Position numbers and translations under genes: made by a program. Below, piece by piece: positions 9,258-16,944 of a stretch of 64,000 nucleotides of DNA. Each line of letters begins with the position of its first letter. Positions within the stretch are counted from its first letter, which is position 1. The stretch lies in the NCBI RefSeq assembly GCF_022533585.1, contig NZ_CP092827.1:311001-375000 (forward strand), written 5' to 3'. The notes below the pieces were generated by a model, which saw only the letters and a program-made list of their open reading frames with translations, searched no databases and had not been told where the DNA came from. This DNA comes from Pseudomonas sp. LS.1a (GTDB lineage Bacteria; Pseudomonadota; Gammaproteobacteria; Pseudomonadales; Pseudomonadaceae).

Positions 9258-11318
9258 ATGGCATTCGAAGCAATGTTCCAGCCGATCCAGATCGGCAAAC
9301 TGACCATCCGCAACCGTGTGCTCAGCACCGCGCACGCCGAGGTCTACGCCACTGACGGCGGCATGACGACCGACCGCTACGTGAAGTACTACGAAGAGAA
9401 GGCCAAGGGCGGTATCGGCCTGGCGATCTGCGGCGGCTCGTCGGTGGTGGCCATCGACAGCCCGCAGGAGTGGTGGTCGTCGGTCAACCTGTCGACCGAC
9501 CGCATCATCCCGCACTTCCAGAACCTGGCCGACGCCATGCACAAGCATGGCGCCAAGATCATGATCCAGATTACCCACATGGGCCGTCGCTCGCGCTGGG
9601 ACGGCTTCAACTGGCCGACCCTGATGTCGCCGTCGGGTATCCGTGAACCCGTGCACCGCGCCACCTGCAAGACCATCGAGGTGGAAGAGATCTGGCGCGT
9701 GATCGGCAACTACGCGCAAGCTGCCCGCCGCGCCAAAGAAGGCGGCCTGGACGGCGTGGAACTGTCGGCCGTGCACCAGCACATGATCGACCAGTTCTGG
9801 AGCCCGCGTGTAAACAAACGTACCGACGAATGGGGCGGCACCTTCGAAGGCCGCATGAAGTTCGGCCTGGAAGTATTGAAAGCCGTGCGTGCCGAAGTCG
9901 GTGACGACTTCTGCGTGGGCATGCGCATCTGTGGTGACGAGTTCCACCCCGATGGCCTCAGCCACGAGGACATGAAGCAGATCGCCGCCTACTACGACGC
10001 CACCGGCATGATCGATTTCATCGGCGTGGTCGGCTCGGGTTGCGACACCCACAACACCCTGGCCAACGTCATCCCCAACATGAGCTACCCGCCGGAGCCG
10101 TTCCTGCACCTGGCCGCCGGCATCAAGGAAGTGGTCAAGGTCCCGGTGCTGCACGCGCAGAACATCAAGGACCCGAACCAGGCCACGCGCATCCTGGAAG
10201 GCGGCTATGTCGACATGGTCGGCATGACCCGTGCACACATCGCCGACCCGCACCTGATCGCCAAGATCAAGATGGGCCAGATCGACCAGATCAAGCAGTG
10301 CGTCGGCGCCAACTACTGCATCGACCGCCAGTATCAGGGCCTGGACGTGCTGTGCATCCAGAACGCCGCGACCTCCCGTGAATACATGGGGGTGCCGCAC
10401 ATCATCGAGAAAACCACCGGCGCCAAACGCAAGGTGGTGGTGGTGGGTGCCGGCCCTGCCGGTATGGAAGCGGCCCGCGTGGCTGCCGAACGCGGCCACG
10501 ACGTGACCCTGTTCGAGAAGAAGGACCAGATCGGCGGGCAGATCACCATTGCTGCCAAGGCGCCGCAGCGTGACCAGATCGCCGGTATCACCCGCTGGTA
10601 CCAGTTGGAACTGGCGCGCCTGAAGGTCGACCTGCGTCTGGGTACCGCTGCCGACGTGGCGACCATCCAGGACCTGCGTCCGGACATCATCGTGCTGGCG
10701 GTGGGCGGGCATTCGTTCCTTGAGCAGAACGAGCACTGGGGCGCCGCCGAAGGGCTGGTGGTCAGCAGCTGGGACGTGCTCGACGGCAAGGTTGCGCCGG
10801 GCAAGAACGTGCTGGTGTACGACACCATCTGCGAGTTCACCGGCATGTCGGTGGCCGACTTCATCGCCGACAAGGGCAGCCAGGTCGAGATCGTCACCGA
10901 CGATATCAAGCCGGGCGTGGCCATGGGCGGTACCAGCTTCCCGACCTACTACCGCAGCATCTACCCGAAAGAAGTGATCATGACCGGCGACATGATGCTG
11001 GAAAAGGTCTATCGCGAGGGCGACAAGCTGGTGGCGGTGCTGGAGAACGAATACACCGGCGCCAAGGAAGAACGCGTGGTTGACCAGGTGGTGGTGGAGA
11101 ACGGCGTGCGTCCTGACGAGCAGCTGTACTACGCGCTGAAGGAAGGTTCGCGCAACAAAGGCCAGATCGACGTGGAGGCGCTGTTCGCCATCAAGCCACA
11201 GCCGATCCTCAGCCAGCCGGGCGAAGGCTACCTGCTGTACCGCATCGGTGACTGCGTGGCCCAGCGCAACGTGCATGCGGCGATCTACGACGCCTTGCGC
11301 CTGTGCAAGGACTTCTGA
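9258..11318 (+). CDS. dgcA: dimethylglycine dehydrogenase subunit DgcA
   Basis: 686-residue protein of the trimethylamine dehydrogenase / 2,4-dienoyl-CoA reductase type. It has an N-terminal FMN-binding TIM barrel (residues 1-370), an iron-sulfur region, and a C-terminal NAD(P)/FAD-type domain starting VVVVGAGPAGMEAARVAAE near residue 394. It oxidatively demethylates dimethylglycine to sarcosine. The cluster region has Cys at about residues 348, 354 and 366, but Ala at 351, where trimethylamine dehydrogenase has its second cluster Cys. Electrons probably pass to DgcB and the Etf pair encoded downstream. Spacing and shared direction support one operon. Confidence 0.92.
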   Translation: MAFEAMFQPIQIGKLTIRNRVLSTAHAEVYATDGGMTTDRYVKYYEEKAKGGIGLAICGGSSVVAIDSPQEWWSSVNLSTDRIIPHFQNLADAMHKHGAKIMIQITHMGRRSRWDGFNWPTLMSPSGIREPVHRATCKTIEVEEIWRVIGNYAQAARRAKEGGLDGVELSAVHQHMIDQFWSPRVNKRTDEWGGTFEGRMKFGLEVLKAVRAEVGDDFCVGMRICGDEFHPDGLSHEDMKQIAAYYDATGMIDFIGVVGSGCDTHNTLANVIPNMSYPPEPFLHLAAGIKEVVKVPVLHAQNIKDPNQATRILEGGYVDMVGMTRAHIADPHLIAKIKMGQIDQIKQCVGANYCIDRQYQGLDVLCIQNAATSREYMGVPHIIEKTTGAKRKVVVVGAGPAGMEAARVAAERGHDVTLFEKKDQIGGQITIAAKAPQRDQIAGITRWYQLELARLKVDLRLGTAADVATIQDLRPDIIVLAVGGHSFLEQNEHWGAAEGLVVSSWDVLDGKVAPGKNVLVYDTICEFTGMSVADFIADKGSQVEIVTDDIKPGVAMGGTSFPTYYRSIYPKEVIMTGDMMLEKVYREGDKLVAVLENEYTGAKEERVVDQVVVENGVRPDEQLYYALKEGSRNKGQIDVEALFAIKPQPILSQPGEGYLLYRIGDCVAQRNVHAAIYDALRLCKDF

Positions 11319-11360
11319 TCGCACTGGCATGAACACCGCCCCCGAGGGCGGGATTGGCCC

Positions 11361-11451
11361 CCTGTGGGAGCGGGTTTACCCGCGAATGCGTCAGCACTGA
11401 CAACACCGTTGCCTGACCGGACGCATTCGCGGGTGAACCCGCTCCCACAGG
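11361..11451. repeat. REP inverted pair inside the dgc operon
   Basis: 31-base arms (11361-11391 and 11421-11451) that are complementary apart from one TTTACCC/GTGAACCC difference. It fills the 187-base gap between dgcA and dgcB. Confidence 0.88.
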
Positions 11452-11505
11452 GTCCGCGCCGCGCTTGAGAGTGGCGCAAGAATCCAGCTGTTGTGGGAGC
11501 CTCCC

Positions 11506-13458
11506 ATGTTGAACACCCTTCTACCCATCCTGCTGTTCGCTGCCCTCGGCCTGGCGGTGCTCGGCGCCCTGCGCCGGGTGCGCATGTGGCGGCGTGGCCG
11601 GCCGTCCAAGGTCAACCTGATCGGCGGCCTGCTGGCCATGCCGCGCCGCTACCTGGTGGACCTGCACCATGTGGTCGAGCGCGACAAGTACATGTCCAAG
11701 ACCCACGTGGCCACCGCAGGCGGCTTCGTGCTGTCGGCCGTGCTGGCCATCCTGGTGCACGGCTTCGGCCTGCAGAGCCAGATCCTCGGCTACGCGTTGC
11801 TGGTGGCCACGGTGATCATGTTCTGCGGCGCCATCTTCGTCTTCAAACGCCGCCTCAACCCGCCTTCGCGCCTGTCCAAGGGCCCGTGGATGCGCCTGCC
11901 GAAAAGCCTGCTGGCGTTCGCCGTCAGCTTCTTCGTCGCCACCTTGCCGGTCGCCGGCATCCTGCCGGCCAATACCGGTGGCTGGGTGATGGTCGGCATT
12001 CTCGGCCTGGGTGTGCTGTGGGGCGTGTCGGAGCTGTTCTTCGGCATGACCTGGGGCGGCCCGATGAAACACGCCTTCGCCGGTGCCCTGCACCTGGCCT
12101 GGCACCGTCGCGCCGAACGCTTTGGCGGCGGTCGCTCCACCGGCCTCAAGCCGCTGGACCTGGAAGACCCGAATGCGCCGCTGGGCGTGGAAAAGCCGGT
12201 GGACTTCACCTGGAACCAGCTGCTGGGCTTCGATGCCTGCGTGCAGTGCGGTAAATGTGAAGCCATGTGCCCGGCCTTCGCCGCCGGCCAGCCGCTGAAC
12301 CCGAAAAAGCTTATCCAGGACATGGTCATCGGCCTGGCCGGCGGCACCGACGCGCAGTTCGCCGGCAGCCCGTACCCGGGCAAACCGATCGGCGAACACG
12401 GTGGCCACCCGCACCAGCCGATCGTCAATGGCCTGGTCGATGCCGAAACGCTGTGGTCGTGCACCACCTGCCGTGCCTGCGTCGAGGAATGCCCGATGAT
12501 GATCGAGCACGTCGATGCCATCGTCGACATGCGCCGTCACCTCACCCTGGAAAAAGGCGCCACCCCGAACAAGGGCGCCGAAGTGCTGGACAACCTGATC
12601 GCCACCGACAACCCGGGCGGCTTCGCCCCCGGTGGCCGCATGAACTGGGCCGCCGACCTCAACCTGCGACTGCTGTCGGAGGTGAAAACCACCGAGGTGC
12701 TGTTCTGGGTCGGTGACGGTGCCTTCGACATGCGCAACCAGCGTACCCTGCGCGCGTTCGTCAAAGTGCTCAAGGCTTCGGGCGTGGACTTTGCCGTGCT
12801 CGGCCTGGAAGAACGCGACAGCGGCGACGTGGCACGCCGCCTGGGCGACGAGGCGACCTTCCAGCAATTGGCCAAACGCAATATCCAGACCCTGGCCAAG
12901 TACAAGTTCCAGCGTATCGTTACCTGCGACCCGCACAGCTTCCATGTGCTCAAGAACGAGTACGGCGCCCTGGGCGGCGACTACCAGGTGCAGCACCACA
13001 GCACCTACATTGCCGAACTGATCGCGGCCAACAAGCTCAACCTCGGCCAGCACAAAGGTGGCAGTGTCACCTACCACGACCCGTGCTACCTGGGCCGTTA
13101 CAACGGCGAGTACGAAGCCCCGCGTGCCGTGCTCAAGGCGCTAGGCATCGAGGTGCGCGAAATGGAGCGCTCGGGCTTCCGCTCGCGCTGCTGCGGCGGT
13201 GGCGGCGGTGCGCCGATCACCGACATCCCGGGCAAGCAGCGTATCCCCGACATGCGCATGGACGACATCCGCGAGACCGAGGCCGAGCTGGTGGCCGTGG
13301 GGTGCCCGCAGTGCACCGCGATGCTCGAAGGTGTCGTCGAACCGCGCCCACAGATCAAGGACCTGGCCGAGCTGGTGGCCGACGTGCTGATCGAAGAGGA
13401 CGCGCCCTCTGCCCCAAAGCCGCAAACGGCCAAACGTGAACCTGCGGAGGTGCACTGA
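11506..13458 (+). CDS. dgcB: DgcB, membrane iron-sulfur oxidoreductase for dimethylglycine catabolism
   Basis: 650 residues. The N-terminal 200 contain several hydrophobic segments (for example AGGFVLSAVLAILVHGFG and LLAFAVSFFVATLPVAG). Two [4Fe-4S] ferredoxin motifs follow (CVQCGKCEAMCPAF and CTTCRACVEECPM), and then two CCG-type domains, seen in HDPCYLGRYNGEYE and SRCCGGGGGAP. This is the layout of heterodisulfide reductase/GlpC-like proteins that move electrons from a dehydrogenase to the quinone pool. Start chosen at ATG 11506, six bases after GGGAG; an ATG at 11491 is possible but lacks a site. Its stop overlaps the etfA start. Confidence 0.9.
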   Translation: MLNTLLPILLFAALGLAVLGALRRVRMWRRGRPSKVNLIGGLLAMPRRYLVDLHHVVERDKYMSKTHVATAGGFVLSAVLAILVHGFGLQSQILGYALLVATVIMFCGAIFVFKRRLNPPSRLSKGPWMRLPKSLLAFAVSFFVATLPVAGILPANTGGWVMVGILGLGVLWGVSELFFGMTWGGPMKHAFAGALHLAWHRRAERFGGGRSTGLKPLDLEDPNAPLGVEKPVDFTWNQLLGFDACVQCGKCEAMCPAFAAGQPLNPKKLIQDMVIGLAGGTDAQFAGSPYPGKPIGEHGGHPHQPIVNGLVDAETLWSCTTCRACVEECPMMIEHVDAIVDMRRHLTLEKGATPNKGAEVLDNLIATDNPGGFAPGGRMNWAADLNLRLLSEVKTTEVLFWVGDGAFDMRNQRTLRAFVKVLKASGVDFAVLGLEERDSGDVARRLGDEATFQQLAKRNIQTLAKYKFQRIVTCDPHSFHVLKNEYGALGGDYQVQHHSTYIAELIAANKLNLGQHKGGSVTYHDPCYLGRYNGEYEAPRAVLKALGIEVREMERSGFRSRCCGGGGGAPITDIPGKQRIPDMRMDDIRETEAELVAVGCPQCTAMLEGVVEPRPQIKDLAELVADVLIEEDAPSAPKPQTAKREPAEVH

Positions 13459-14690
13459 TGAGCGACATTATTCGCCGCGACCCACGCGCCGAGTGGATCG
13501 CCCGTAACCGTCTGCACCCGCTGCATGCAGCGATGCAGACGCAGCAGACCAGCTGGATGGGGCCCAACGGCCTCATCCGCAAGAACCCCCATGCGATCGC
13601 CGCAGGCTTCATCGGCCCGGCCGGCATCAAGCGCATCGACCGCAGCGGCGCCCAGCAGGGCACCGCCGTGGGCGGGCGGCGCACGGCGGCGGCCGAGGTC
13701 AAGCTGCCGCTGCACCAGGTGCCGGCGCCGGCGTTCTACATTGCCGTGGTACCGGACATGGTCGGCGGCCGCCTGAGCAGCCACGACCGCGACTTGCTCG
13801 GCCTGGCCCACAGCCTGGCCGGCAGCGACGGTGCGGTGCTGGCGGTGGTGTTTGGCGAACACAAGGAAAGCAACTTTTCCACAGCCGGGGTCGACCGCCT
13901 GCTGGTCATCGAGGGCGAGGCTTTCGAAGGTTATGCACCGGAGCAACTGGTACAAGGCCTGCGGGCTGTGGATAACCAGTTCACTCCGCGCCACTGGCTG
14001 CTGCCAGACAGCCGCACCGGTGGCGGCGAACTGGGCCGGCGCCTGGGCGCAGCCCTGGGCGAGCGCCCGGCGACACGGGTATGGCAGGTCAAGGACGGCC
14101 AGTGCATCGGCCGTGCCGGTGCCGGCCAGCAAGACCTGCAGCGTGCCGTGCCACGCCTGATCCTGGCGGCGGCCGAGTGCGCCGAGCCGGTCAGCGAAAC
14201 CCGTCACGAAGCCTTGCCCGTGGAGTTGTCCACAAGCGTGGCGCGCAGCCTGTCGCGCATCGAAGACCTCGGCTCGGTGGCCGTGGACCCGGCCACCATT
14301 GCCATGGCCGAGGCCGAGTTCATCGTTTCGGGCGGCAACGGTGTCAAGGACTGGGACCTGTACCACAAGGCTACCGCGGCCCTGGGTGCCACCGAGGGCG
14401 CCTCGCGGGTGGCGGTGGACGACGGTTTCATGCCGCGCAACCGCCAGGTGGGTGCTACTGGTACCTGGGTCACTGCGCGGGTCTACGTGGCTGTGGGTAT
14501 CTCGGGCGCGATCCAGCACCTGCAGGGCATCGGCGCCTGCGACAAGGTGGTGGCGATCAACATGGACCCGGGCTGCGACATGATCAAACGGGCCGACCTG
14601 TCGGTGATTGGCGACAGTTCGGCGATTCTCAAGGCACTGATCGAGGCTGTGGACAACTACCGCAGCGGCGGCCAGCGCGACGCGGCATAA
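13458..14690 (+). CDS. etfA: electron transfer flavoprotein alpha subunit
   Basis: 410 residues, longer than the usual 310, because of an N-terminal extension of about 90 residues (RRDPRAEWIARNRLHP...). The C-terminal FAD domain shows the family pattern RNRQVGATGTWV, VYVAVGISGAIQHLQGIG and VVAINMDPGC. It pairs with the beta subunit encoded 10 bases downstream and carries electrons from the dimethylglycine (and perhaps sarcosine) system to an Etf-quinone oxidoreductase or DgcB. It overlaps the dgcB stop by one base. Confidence 0.9.
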   Translation: MSDIIRRDPRAEWIARNRLHPLHAAMQTQQTSWMGPNGLIRKNPHAIAAGFIGPAGIKRIDRSGAQQGTAVGGRRTAAAEVKLPLHQVPAPAFYIAVVPDMVGGRLSSHDRDLLGLAHSLAGSDGAVLAVVFGEHKESNFSTAGVDRLLVIEGEAFEGYAPEQLVQGLRAVDNQFTPRHWLLPDSRTGGGELGRRLGAALGERPATRVWQVKDGQCIGRAGAGQQDLQRAVPRLILAAAECAEPVSETRHEALPVELSTSVARSLSRIEDLGSVAVDPATIAMAEAEFIVSGGNGVKDWDLYHKATAALGATEGASRVAVDDGFMPRNRQVGATGTWVTARVYVAVGISGAIQHLQGIGACDKVVAINMDPGCDMIKRADLSVIGDSSAILKALIEAVDNYRSGGQRDAA

Positions 14691-14700
14691 GGGCACGAGC

Positions 14701-15471
14701 ATGAGTACGAAAGTGATCAGCCTGGTTTCCATCGGTGCCCACCCCAGCTCCGGTCGCGCCCGCCGCGCCGAGCAGGATGCCCGCGCCGTGGAGTTGGGTT
14801 TGCAGCTGGCTGGGGATAACTTGCAGGTGGTGCATGCTGGCGACCCACGGGAAGAGGCGCTGCGTGCCTACCTGGGCATGGGCCTGGACCATCTGGACGT
14901 GCTGGAGCAGCCGGCCGGTGCCGATGTGCTGGGCGTGCTCGGGGATTACCTGCGCGACGCCGGGGCCCAGCTGGTGCTGACCGGCAGCCAGGCCGAGACC
15001 GGCGAGGGGTCGGGCATGTTGCCGTTCCTGCTGGCCGAAAAGCTTGGCTGGCCGTTGATTGTGGGGCTGGCCGAAGTGGAGTCGATCGACAACGGCACCG
15101 CCCAGGTGCTGCAAGCTTTGCCGCGTGGTCAGCGGCGTCGGCTGAAAGTGCGCCTGCCGCTGCTGGCGACTGTGGATAACGCAGCGCCCAAGCCGCGCCA
15201 GAGTGCTTTCGGGCCGGCGCGTCGGGGTGTACTGGCGGCGCGCAACGTGGCCATCGTCGAAGACGAACTGCTGGCCGAAGCCGAGCTGCAACCGGCCCGC
15301 CCACGGCCCAAGCGCTTGAAGGTGATCAAGGCCAAGAGCGGCGCTGACCGGATGAAGGCGGCAACCGCCAAGGCCAGTGGGGGCGGTGGCAAGGTGCTGA
15401 AGGACGTTTCGCCACAGGAAGGCGCCGAGGCCATCCTCAAGCTGCTGGTGGAAGAGGGCGTGTTGCGCTGA
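14701..15471 (+). CDS. etfB: electron transfer flavoprotein beta subunit
   Basis: 256 residues of the Etf beta/FixA type: an N-terminal nucleotide-binding half (SLVSIGAHPSSGRARRAEQD, ALRAYLGMGLDHLDVLE) and VLTGSQAETGEGSGMLPFLLAEKLG in the middle. The C-terminus is rich in Ala, Lys and Gly. It is the last gene of the dgc operon. The gene contains one TGTGGATAA 9-mer (15171-15179) that simply encodes Val-Asp-Asn. Confidence 0.9.
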   Translation: MSTKVISLVSIGAHPSSGRARRAEQDARAVELGLQLAGDNLQVVHAGDPREEALRAYLGMGLDHLDVLEQPAGADVLGVLGDYLRDAGAQLVLTGSQAETGEGSGMLPFLLAEKLGWPLIVGLAEVESIDNGTAQVLQALPRGQRRRLKVRLPLLATVDNAAPKPRQSAFGPARRGVLAARNVAIVEDELLAEAELQPARPRPKRLKVIKAKSGADRMKAATAKASGGGGKVLKDVSPQEGAEAILKLLVEEGVLR

Positions 15472-15494
15472 AAGCAGAGGCTTGGAGGTCTCTT

Positions 15495-15609
15495 TGTGGG
15501 AGCGGCCTTGTGTCGCGAAAGGGCTGCGCAGCGGCCCCAGCCATTTCTGCATGATGCAAAAACCTGGGGCTGCTGCGCAACCCTTTCGCGACACAAGGCC
15601 GCTCCCACA
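15495..15609. repeat. REP inverted pair, GGCCTTGTGTCGCGA type
   Basis: Arms of about 46 bases (15495-15540 and 15564-15609), nearly complementary. The stem GGGAGCGGCCTTGTGTCGCG differs from the TTTACCC and GTGCCC versions elsewhere; one other copy of this type occurs at 19661-19740. Confidence 0.88.
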
Positions 15610-15663
15610 TTCCATACACAGCATCGACCGAATGCTTTTGCCCACCAAATCTGTTCGCCAAGG

Positions 15664-16151
15664 TGTGGATAAAGTGTTGGCGCATGGCTGCAGCCCTTGT
15701 ATTTCGTGCTCTTCAAGGTATTGATCAAAAAACGATCAAGCATTCTCCCAGCCTTCGCAGGCGTGCGCATCAGCATCCTCCTGATTTTGCCCACAATCGC
15801 TGTTAGCCGGTCTGTGGATAATCTGTTCGGTATCTGCTGTAAGCCACGCAGTCAAAGGTCTTGAAAGATTTGCTCAAAAAATGATCAATCTTGCCTGAAT
15901 GCTGCTCGATCCTTGAAAATCCGGGCCTTGAGACGTTTATCCACAACCAGGTGGCAGAAAATTCATCGGTTGCTCACAAACTCTGTTGGTGTCTCTGTGG
16001 ACAAGGTGTATGAACTCCGCTGCAGCCCAGTGAACATGAGGCCCTGGCCCATATGATCAAATAGTGATCAGTAGCCTGCCTGACATTTTTGCCAGTACGC
16101 AAATTTCCAACCAGCCATTACCGTGTCTGCAACTCTTCGTATTGTGGATAA
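15664..16151 (+). repeat. three diverged tandem repeats with DnaA-box-like and GATCA elements
   Basis: TGTGGATAA occurs at 15664, 15813 and 16143, its variant TGTGGACAA at 15996, and its complement TTATCCACA at 15937. In each of three units (starting at 15664, 15813 and 15996) a GATCA-like pentamer begins at exactly +59 (15723, 15872 as GCTCA, 16055) and GATCA at +70 (15734, 15883, 16066). Units 1 and 3 also share GCTGCAGCCC at about +22. Unit lengths are about 149, 183 and 147 bases. The 9-mer equals the strong E. coli DnaA box. Confidence 0.8.
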
Positions 16152-16154
16152 CTC

Positions 16155-16898
16155 ATGGCAACACTTTTCGGCCCGCGTGCCTATTCGCCTTACGGCGCCA
16201 TGAACGCAGCCCTCGCTCCTGGGCTGGCTTTTTGTGGACAGTATCGGGATCCATTGACTGGGAATTACCCGTTGGGAACCGGTCATCGCTTCTACAGCCC
16301 GACTCTGATGCGATTTCTGAGCCCTGATAGCCTCAGCCCATTTGGCCGCGGGGGCATCAATGTCTACGCATACTGTGGTGGTGAGCCAGTCAACCGGCAC
16401 GATCCGACAGGCCGGTTTTTCGAAACGGCGGCCCTGACTTTACGAGGCTTGGGGATGGCATCGAATGCACTGACCTTGGGGTACAACTTCCTGGGGCCTT
16501 CACCAACCAATCGTCTTGGGCTTAACGCTGCACGAACGAGTACATTCGGCTCACTCTTGAGCTTGGGAAGTGCTGCGGCGCAATTCGCAGGCGTGGAGAG
16601 TGCAATTTTTGGGGCGAATGTCGGTACGGCGATAAGTCTGGCGGCAACCGGTGCACGCGCTATCAACGCTGCGGTCGGCCCTGGTAGCAGTCCCTTGAGG
16701 CAGGTAAAGAAGAACTTCGATTTACTGGCAGGGGGAATGCCGGCTGAGGTTGCTGCGGAAATTGCACTGGAAAGCGTGCAGACCCCGCCTCAGCGTGAAC
16801 TGTCGGTGCGGCAATCTGAAATCAACCGTCCTGCTCCGGATGCATGGGGTTTTCAGGGCGATACGATGGGGGTTAGGCGACGACGGCATTCGAGGTGA
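16155..16898 (+). CDS. orphan RHS repeat-associated core protein with a hydrophobic C-terminus
   Basis: 247 residues. The N-terminal 80 residues are an Rhs core end: YSPYGAMNA, YRDPLTGNYPLGTGHRFYSP, LMRFLSPDSLSPFGRGG, INVYAYCGGEPVNRHDPTGR. No long YD-repeat barrel precedes it. The C-terminal 165 residues are unlike the core, rich in Gly, Ala and Leu (SLLSLGSAAAQFAGVES and GTAISLAATGARAINAAVG), with two possible membrane-inserting stretches. Such short Rhs genes are common in P. putida and carry variable tails. A toxin role is possible; no immunity gene is evident next to it. The start ATG 16155 lies 3 bases after a TGTGGATAA and has no clear ribosome site. Confidence 0.75.
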   Translation: MATLFGPRAYSPYGAMNAALAPGLAFCGQYRDPLTGNYPLGTGHRFYSPTLMRFLSPDSLSPFGRGGINVYAYCGGEPVNRHDPTGRFFETAALTLRGLGMASNALTLGYNFLGPSPTNRLGLNAARTSTFGSLLSLGSAAAQFAGVESAIFGANVGTAISLAATGARAINAAVGPGSSPLRQVKKNFDLLAGGMPAEVAAEIALESVQTPPQRELSVRQSEINRPAPDAWGFQGDTMGVRRRRHSR

Positions 16899-16901
16899 AT
16901 T

Positions 16902-16926
16902 GGAGGGGTCGTGTTTCAACCCCTCC
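16902..16926. terminator. hairpin between converging rhs and gbcA
   Basis: GGAGGGGT (16902-16909) pairs with ACCCCTCC (16919-16926) around a 9-base loop. It sits in the 46 bases between two converging stop codons, so it can serve as a bidirectional terminator. No long T run follows on the + strand. Confidence 0.6.
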
Positions 16927-16944
16927 ACAGTTCAGTGCAATCGC

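Larger units (their letters stand above)
15472..16154. other. 680-bp intergenic region with a REP and a triplicated composite element
   Basis: No protein-coding gene is evident. Its first part is a REP pair (15495-15609). The remainder, 15664-16151, has lower GC than its surroundings and contains three diverged repeats described in a separate entry. It ends at the start of an orphan rhs gene. Confidence 0.75.

Noticed and set aside
8694..11336. 880-codon open frame on the minus strand across DUF5943 and dgcA
   Set aside because: It is the mirror of strongly conserved genes in GC-rich DNA, its product is rich in His, Val and Gln without domain features, and the same effect occurs opposite glyA-soxB and soxA.
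11491..11505. dgcB start at ATG 11491
   Set aside because: No ribosome site there, while ATG 11506 has GGGAG at the right distance and gives a typical membrane-protein N-terminus.
13967..15179. TGTGGATAA 9-mers inside etfA (13967) and etfB (15171) as part of a DnaA-box cluster
   Set aside because: Both encode Val-Asp-Asn in conserved positions, so coding explains them; only the intergenic copies with fixed spacing are kept as a finding.
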